Shown piece by piece: positions 49,201 to 58,200 of a stretch of DNA of 64,000 nucleotides. Source of the stretch: Ariolimax columbianus (Eukaryota > Mollusca > Gastropoda > Stylommatophora > Arionidae); assembly GCA_036924085.1 (NCBI GenBank), contig JAVGWX010000002.1:53054105-53118104 (forward strand), read 5' to 3'. Made by a program: the position numbers and the translations under genes. The notes under the pieces are model-generated. The model saw nothing but the letters and a program-made list of their open reading frames with translations, was not told the DNA's origin and made no database searches. The first letter of the stretch is position 1. The number at the start of each line of letters is the position of its first letter.

Positions 49201-52200
49201 AAGTGAGAGAGTCGTCTACCATATAGGTGTTAAGCCATAAATAGTCGGAGTGTAATCTACCCTATGTGTGTTAAACCACACTATTATTCCCAGCTTACGG
49301 CATCTTCTGTGTGGCAGTGGTCATATTCCCATCTCTGTTACTCACATAGCCCTTTTGTAAACTAATCAATATAAAACAAGTGAGCTGACACAAAACAACC
49401 ACTCAGTGCTACAAATATGGTTGTTCTGTTCTGTTACAAATGTAATCCATTCAGGAATAGTCAGCATGGGCTTACTAAAGGGAGATCATGCTCAACACCT
49501 AACAGTGAAGTATTATTTACGTAATTTGTATATTACATTCCAAAACATGGGAATTGACTGTCTTTTTTATATGACTAAAAAAATTAATATATAAAATACT
49601 GCTACTGCTATAATTATGATATTTGATATTAAACACACACAATTGGATTATGTATAAGGTACATGATTTATTTGTATAATAAAAATGGTGGAATGCGATA
49701 AAAACATAATTATTTTAAAGAAAGCTAAATAATTGTTGTCGTCCATCAACCACAAACTTTACAAGCATGCATTTATATATATCACATTAATACAATATGT
49801 CATAGCTGCTCATGAAAAGACGAATAACTGTTCTTTGCACAGATGGATTTGGCATACTGGCCATATACAGTCTCTATGTCATATCCGTGTGTAGTTTTCA
49901 ACTTGTTTCTTGAAAAAACGAAACAACTTTACAGCATCCTTGCGATCGCATCAGTTCATGTCTGCTGCTGTTCTTTCCTGCTGCTGTTCTTTCCTGATTG
50001 GGATGTCTGATTTGCAGCCTTCTTTCAGTGACTCTCTCTTTTTAAGCCTTCTAAAACACCAAGATGGAACTGCAGTTGACTGGGTGTCTTATTTCTACCT
50101 TGCGTCATTGTAGATGACTTCATGAAAATGAAGGTTTTATTGTTGCCAGTTGCATCAGAAACCACAGAAATAACACCACCATTACCATGATTTTCAATCA
50201 AGTATGTAGTAGTGTGACCAGTGTTGATATGCTATATTGATTTTAGGATGACCTGTAAAAGTCTATTTCAGGCAGTATGTGCATGCTAAAATTAAAATGA
50301 ATGTAGAAGAAAGTTTTAATTTCTTCAGTTGGCACAATTTCAAATTCTTTTTTGTCTTTGCCTTGCATACAAGTTTATTTGTATTGAATACGTGCACCAA
50401 AATAAAAGGGAAGTAATCATATTGGGTAACATGAATTCGCAAACCATGTTTGATTTCAGGACTCCAAAGTCAGAAACTTCAGCAGGTGTCAAGTTGGGTC
50501 GGCCAGTATTTTTTGTTTTTGATATATATCAATGATTTGGACAATGATACTGGACCAATTATTGCAAAATTCACGGATGAGACAAAACTCTACAGAGGTG
50601 TCTCATCTAAAGCAGAGGTGGAAATATTGAGATCGGATTAGATAAACTTCAAGAATGGTGTGAGATCTGGCCGATGGAGATTAACGTTGATAAATGTAGT
50701 CATCCACATGAGTAGATCCAATATGGAACATAATTACAGGATGAGAGAGAGCAGTGTTAGGAAGATAGAAAAGGAAAAGAACCTAGGGGTTATAATAGAT
50801 CATACAGGTAAGGTCGGTAAGCAAGTCCAGGTAGCAGTGAAAAAGGAAAATGCAACGTTAGGCATGATAAAAAGAAATATTAAATATAGGAGCAACGAAG
50901 TGATAGTCAAACTGTATAAAGTATTAGTTATATCTAGATTGTCAAACTGTATAAAGCATTAGTTAAATCTAGATTGGAGTACTGTGTACAGGTGTGGACC
51001 CCTTATTGTAGAGGAGATATTAACATGCTGGAAAGGATACAAAGAAGAGCGACAAAACTGATAGGGTGATTTTTGAATTATAGTTCTGAGGAAAAATACT
51101 CAGAAAAACCAGCCTAGTTTCTATAAAAGAGAAGAATTCAACGTGACAATACAGGTTCATACGATAATCAAGGGAAATAATAAATTAGACTATAGCAAGA
51201 GTTTCAACATACAGCCACCTACAAGAAAAAGAGTAAACAGCTACAAATTCTTTAAAGAAAGGTTGGGAAAAAAACATGAAAAAAAACTAGTAAAAGTTGA
51301 TTAAGGTTGAGCTTAATCAAAATTTAAAAATGGGTATGGTCAGATACCGCACCGAGACGAGAACACAAACAAAACCTACGTTACGACCAATAGGCCTTCA
51401 TCAGGGACAACAACACTGAACTAACAAATCAACATATAAGAAAAAAAGGGTCAACTCATCTGTTTCAGGTAGGAGACGCTTTCTGTCTAAGCGACCGGTT
51501 ATGCCAAGTACTCGATAGAAACTGAAATGTATATATTTCAGTTTCTATCGAGTACTTAGCATAACCGGTCGCTTAGACAGAAAGCGTCTCCTACCTGAAA
51601 CAGATGAGTTGACCCTTTTTTTCTTTAAGGTTGATTTGTTAGTTCAGTGTTGTTGTCCCTGATGAAGGCCTATTGGTCGTAACGTAGGTTTTGTTTGTGT
51701 TCTCGTCTCGGTGCGGTATCTGACCATACCCATTTTTAAATTTTGATTTAGCTCAACCTTAATCAACTTTTACTAGTTTTTTTTCATGTTTTTTCCCCAT
51801 TATACACATCCACAGAACCGCTGCAGCCTCGCCTTATTTTAATCTTAAAGAAAGGTTCAGATTAGATACTGGGAAATATTTTTTTAGTCAGAGAGTGTTG
51901 AATGCTTGTAATGCATTGTCACAGGAAACAGCTGTGGCAAGGTCAATTAATGCATTCAAGAATAGATTGGATGGGCATAGGTATTTTTAGATCAGGGGTA
52001 GTAAAAGAAACTGGTTGTATACAGACTTTGCAGAGTTTTCTAAACCAGCATTAAGAAGATAATTTAAAAGAATCTGCATCATTGCGCTCCAGCCAGACCC
52101 ATATGTGATCAGTTTCTCTCAGTTTATGGTAAAGGCTGAGGGCACTAAAGGTTACTGTAGCTCGTTGGTTGTACACATTTCTGCTATGTCCTCTTGTCTA

Positions 52201-55200
52201 ATTTCAACCATGTGTTTTCTGTGAATTGCTGGTTCATTGGTTGCAGCATCATTTTCCAAGAAAAATGCGCAATCTGTTTACGGGGTTACAAAAACTTGTA
52301 ACTAAGTTCACGGTCGTCAGGAATGACAGTCGATGGTGACCCAGGGTCATCTGCTGGTCAATGCTAGCAGGCCTATTTTTCATTGTTACAGATTTTTGTT
52401 GGTAAAAATACGCCTGAATCAGCTACTTAAAGTCATTCTTAGTCTCGCATTTACTGGGACTGGTTTGAAATTTGTGGTATAACAGGAAAGTGCCATTATT
52501 TCTGTGTACTACCGTGACAGTTTGAAAGTTCTATTTTTAATAGTTTGTGTGTTATCATTGTTTTAGTAAACCAGTACTTATAAGAAAAAATATTGCACAA
52601 TTTGTTTCACTATAATAAATTCAAGTTGAAGCAAATAAATTCATCTACCACACACAGAGCTTTCAGTGAAACAATCAAGTCAATGCCTAACAGTAAACTT
52701 CTTTAATAAACATTTCTGTGTGGATAAGTCAGATCAGTCTATTTTGTTTGGTAAAGAACACACAACCAGCTGATAATGGATCACAATATGAGATGTTTGA
52801 ATGACTTGTGCCGAATGTGTGCAGGACGCACATTGTCCTGGAAATACAAAGATCTACAGAAAAAAACCGCTATTATGTAGAGCCTTTCAGAATTATTTGT
52901 TTATTATTTTTGGTATCGACATAAATTCAGACGTGGATGTAAAACATTCGGCCACCTTGTGTTTTAAAGTGTCGTTTTAAGATTTTTAATTATAGAAAAC
53001 AGAGTCAAACTTCTATAAATCAGACTAAACTGCTTGTTGATAAAAGTGTATCCAGTCACAACCACTACAATAGCTTACGCATCAAATTCTATAATAATAG
53101 ACAAGGCATTCAAAATTTGAAACCTCTTTGATGCACTAAACAAAATGTACGCTGAAATCCACCATGTAGTGTCCCACTTAGACCCCATAAATCTTTGCCT
53201 TTCATACCAATTCTCAGGATCAAGACGCTGAGTAGCGCACGAGTTGCAGCGGTCAGCGACCCATATCTAACCGTTAGTGCCAGGGTCTGTGAAACCAGAG
53301 CTGCCAAGACCCTTCTACACCTCCACACAGTGATCCTGAATAACACGGCTGCAACAGAGCAGACTGGCTAAGGAGAAGGTATCGAAGAGGAAATACTAAT
53401 CCAGTACTAAAAAAAACGCCTGCTGAATTCAGACCGAAAGGTGCAAATATCGCAGTCAAGCTGTAAACTACGACACAACGCTTTCTGTTCTCTGGACTAT
53501 ATTCTGTTACTTAAGCCCTTTTCAGGACTTGGTAGCAGGAGATTGAGAACGAACGAAGTCAAGTCAAACCAATTCTCTATCCACAAAGCCCGCAGTATCT
53601 TCAAAATCAATACACCAAATTTAGATAACCCAACACTTACTTGCAAAAGTTGACATGTTGTCTCTGGTGCTCGATCACACGTGATGTTTTTAGCTCCATG
53701 TATGGGTTTCCTTTCTTGACATCCGGATCTTGACAATCTACCTCAGCACCAAACACTAAAAATGGGTTTTTAGTAGTTTGACATAAAATATAATACACAT
53801 TTGTTTTATCTTGTGTAAAAAGTAATATATAATTATTTCTGTTGTCACACTACTGGAATCAGCTGGAAGGATTTACAAGGCTGAATTATAAAGGTCTCTT
53901 ATCACAACAGCTGTCAATGCAGTGTATGTGCTAGGTTATTTTTTCATTCTCAATTCTACTCCAGACTATGACAGCATTTTGGAGCCATTTTTCCTGCAAA
54001 TATGGTTGCATTTTATTTTGCAAGTTTTTTTCTTCAATTATAAATTTTCTAATTACAATTTTTGTTACTATTTAATTTTTCCAGTCCTGTGTCTCTCGTC
54101 CGTTATTTTTAATCATCAAGAATTAAAACAAAAATGTAAATTGTGCTGTGAAAAAACCTATTTCTTAAAGTTATAGATAATCATGACAGCTGCTTTGCTA
54201 TTGAAAATAAGTAGCTGACAGTATTGTAACATGACATAGGTGAAAAATGTTAGGAAAACCACTGGTCATCAATTATTTCTTATGACATTTGTATGTTTTG
54301 CAGTTAGGATAATAGTTACTTGATAATATCTATATATGTCTGCACATCATTTAACATATACACACATTCTCTGTTTATCTCACTTCCTCCAAATGAAAAA
54401 AACAAACTTAAATATACATTTTTTCATGTACAGTTTTTAAAGTACTAGTATGGGTGTTACAATATGTTTCATCACTCATCAGGAAAGAAAGAAGTGGTCG
54501 TACATATTCTTAGAATGGACAGTAACAGACTCCCTCTACATGCATTTATGTGGTCACCACCTGGTAGCAAGAAAAGAGGAAGACTGTAAGAAACTCTCTG
54601 CAGTAAAATTGTCAGAGAGGGTTCCACTATGGGTTTGATCAACATACATGAACTGAAAAGAGTGTTGTCACATAGATCAAGCTGGAGAGCACTGGTTTCT
54701 GCCTTATGTGCCGTGTATGACACTTAAAGAGTGTTGTCACATAGATCAAACTGAAGAGCATTAGTTTCTGCCTAATGTGCCGTGCATGGCACTTAAAGAG
54801 TGTTGTCACATAGATCAAACTGAAGAGCATTAGTTCTGCCTTATGTGCCGTGTATGGCACTTAAAGAACATTGATTGACTGATGGGTGCTGATAGTTTCA
54901 TGTACAGGTTTTTCATCAGCTGAATGTGACATGTACGACACAATATTATTTAAATTAAAGACGGTTGAGAACTACATCAATTTACTGAGTGGCTAGTGCA
55001 AAAGTGAAACTGGCTCAGGCTTTAGATGTTTTTGTGAATGAAAACAAAGACAATTTAGAAAGAATCTCACAATGTGAACTAATGGCAGCTGCTTTTGCAG
55101 AACATATAATCTCAATAAATTACTCTGAAACATGAAGTTAACATTTCACTTTTTAAGTTCTGTGAACTTCCTGTATAGACTAATGAATGCTCATTGTGTT

Positions 55201-58200
55201 TAATCTATTGGTCATAGGACAATAACAGTTGGCATTTCACATGCAGAAAAAGTCAGTAAAGATTCATAAAATATAAACTAACTTTACAAAAACTTGATTA
55301 AAATCTTCATAAAAAGCAATTGTTTTGTTTAATATTTTTTCATGCAAATATCTTGGAAACTGATATTAAGTTATATTTTTATGAAGTTTTAGACATTTTG
55401 TTATTTAATGCAGGTTTTCATTTTTATTTTAAATGATATTAAAAAATTTTAATAAATAATTTTTCAAAGTATATGTGTTAGTAACAAGAAATTATCTCCC
55501 TGTGCTAAGAGTACAAGATATATTTCCTGTTCATGGCTTAGGGTGTAAAGAGGTACAAAAATATTTTGTGCACCCTAAACACAACCATCTGATTACTTTC
55601 TCACTCACTGGAGGAGGAAGAATGTTTGGCACCAACACAAGCTACATTTGTTATCATATGCAGAAATAAATAATTTATTTGCAACACTTGAAAAAACAAA
55701 ACAGTAGAAAAATAAACAAACTGGTGTATGACTTTATTCCCAAGACAAGGGGTTTTATAGATTGAGGACTACAGGCCGCTTTGCCACTACTGTCCCAACA
55801 TCGTGAGCTGGGAATGTTTGTTTATTTCACCCCCAACAGAAATAGCAACATATGCCGTAGGAGGGATTTAACTTTTATACTGGTTTAGAAGACTCTACAG
55901 AGTCTGTATACAATCAGTTTCTTGGATGGTGGTTTTTACCAATGTGCGAATCCATCTTAATAGATTCAAACACTAGAGCTAAGTAGACCCGCTAAGTAGA
56001 GATCAGAGAAACTTTTACCAGATGATCCACGTGAAAAAAATCCCGGTCTCAACTATGATTCGCACACGCAACCTCCTGCACCCAAGGCAAACACCTTACC
56101 TTGAGACCTGCTTCCCTTGTCAGCACGCAGACATTTGAAACCATTTGACCATGCGCTCATCCTTTTCCATACAACACTTGTATTAATTTACTTCAATTCT
56201 ACCAACTTTAAATGGTAATTCACACACGTGCTTATCCCACCTAATACTTAAAATGGCCGTGAGTACATCATACACTGTTTCTCCATCTTCAGTAACACTC
56301 TCATATTTGTACACGCAATAACATAGTATGTGAAATGTACAGACAACACCATGAACCAACCAACAGAATGGGATGTGAGACGAGTTCTAGCAATGCTGCA
56401 GAATGCAACTTTGTTGTTGACAGGTGACTTAGTGTCTGGAACTCTGCTGACTTTGTCTGCGAATAGAGACAACACAAATAAACTACACGATTGTATATCT
56501 GTTTTCCATTTTATTTTTGTGTCTTTAGAGTAATAGTTGTAGTGAGAAAAAAAAAGTTATCATTGTTTTTGTGCCTCCCTGTTCTATACAAATAGTCAAT
56601 CAATCCATTTTTAGCTCCCTGTGGTGCTTAGGACTTCAACAAATATATGCCAAGTCATCAAGCATTGACCTATCTATATCTGTTGAAGTCTTTAAGGCTT
56701 CAAGTTTCTTCAGGACGGAACAGCCAAACATGTCTGGCAGGTTACAATGTTACTATTCTTAGTTCGCCTATCTTTCCCAGGTAACACTCGTGATCAAATT
56801 AAAAATTACATTTTTTTTTTGGTGTTAGTGGGAGGTTAAAGAACGATTGGAACAGTCTAATTTGTGAATCACTTACGCAACTTTGATTCTTGTCAAACAT
56901 TTGTCATTATTAATCAGCTTCAATTATGATTTAAAAGGCATACATTTCAATACATTCTTCACAGGTTATGTTGTTTCCATTCAACTTTACCCTGTCTATT
57001 GTAACAACATCATTATTAGTATGGCTTTTCCCGTTTTGCATTCTTTATTTGCAACAGAAACCAAATTATAAATCATCAAAACTATAGTGTGCATAATATC
57101 CAATATAAAAACTATACAATTAAACAAAAACTATACAATTAAACAAAAACTATACAATTAAACAAAAACTATGCAATTAAACAAAAACTATGCAATTAAA
57201 CAAAAACTAAACAATTAAAAAAAAGCTAAACAATTAAACAAAAATGATACAATTAAACATAAACTATAGAATCAAAAAAAAAAAAACTATAAACAAAAAC
57301 TATACAATCAAACAAAAACTGCCAGACCGAAAAAGAAAGGAGAGACACTACCTTAAGCTTCATAACGAAAAGCTACCCAAGCATGGACTGGACCCATGCA
57401 TACACCGACGGTTCTGTAACAAACACTACACAGAACGGAGGGGCAGGAGCATTCCTGAACCTACCAAATGGCAGAAAAATAACACTGTCATTCGCTACTG
57501 GTAAGTACACGAGCAATTTCAGAGCAGAGGCAGAGGCACTGAGGGCGGCAGTGGAAGAAATGGTAACACACAGTGAAAATGAGAGCCATATAGTCCTGCT
57601 GACAGATGCTCTCGAAGTAGTCACAGCGCTAAAAAGCCAGAAAAACACTGAGCTTAATGACTTAAGAGCAGCACTCTGCAAACTGTGCCAACAGTCCGCA
57701 CCAAAAAGGGTAGTGGTACAGTGGGTTCCGTCACACTGCAACATCCAAGGCAACGAGGAGGCAGACAGACTGGCAAAAGAAGGTGCAAGGCTACCACAAA
57801 TAGATACCAGTATGACGTACGAAGAGTCAAAACGGCTTATCAAAGCCAGGTACATGTCCAAATGGGAAACCGAACATACTGGTTACACCAAAAACGATGC
57901 CTATTACCAGTTGAACCGAAGAGAGCAGGTCGTTGTCTTCAGACTTCGCACTGGCCACAACAGACTGAGGCACCACCTCTTCAACAAATTGAAGATAGGG
58001 TGTACCGACGAATGCCCGTGCGGTACTGGTAAAATGACCACTGAACATCTGCTGCAGAACTGCCCGACATACGAGGATCAGAGAGAGCAGATGTGGCCAT
58101 TGCCAGTGGAACTGCAAGACAAGCTCTATGGTAGTGGCGAGAGTCTCAGGATGACCGCCGCTTTTTTCGAGAAAATAATGGTTACTGTCTGACTGTGTAC

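Noticed and set aside
1..49275. CRISPR-like arrays at the minisatellites
   Set aside because: Units are contiguous, without unique spacers, in an intron-containing animal genome.
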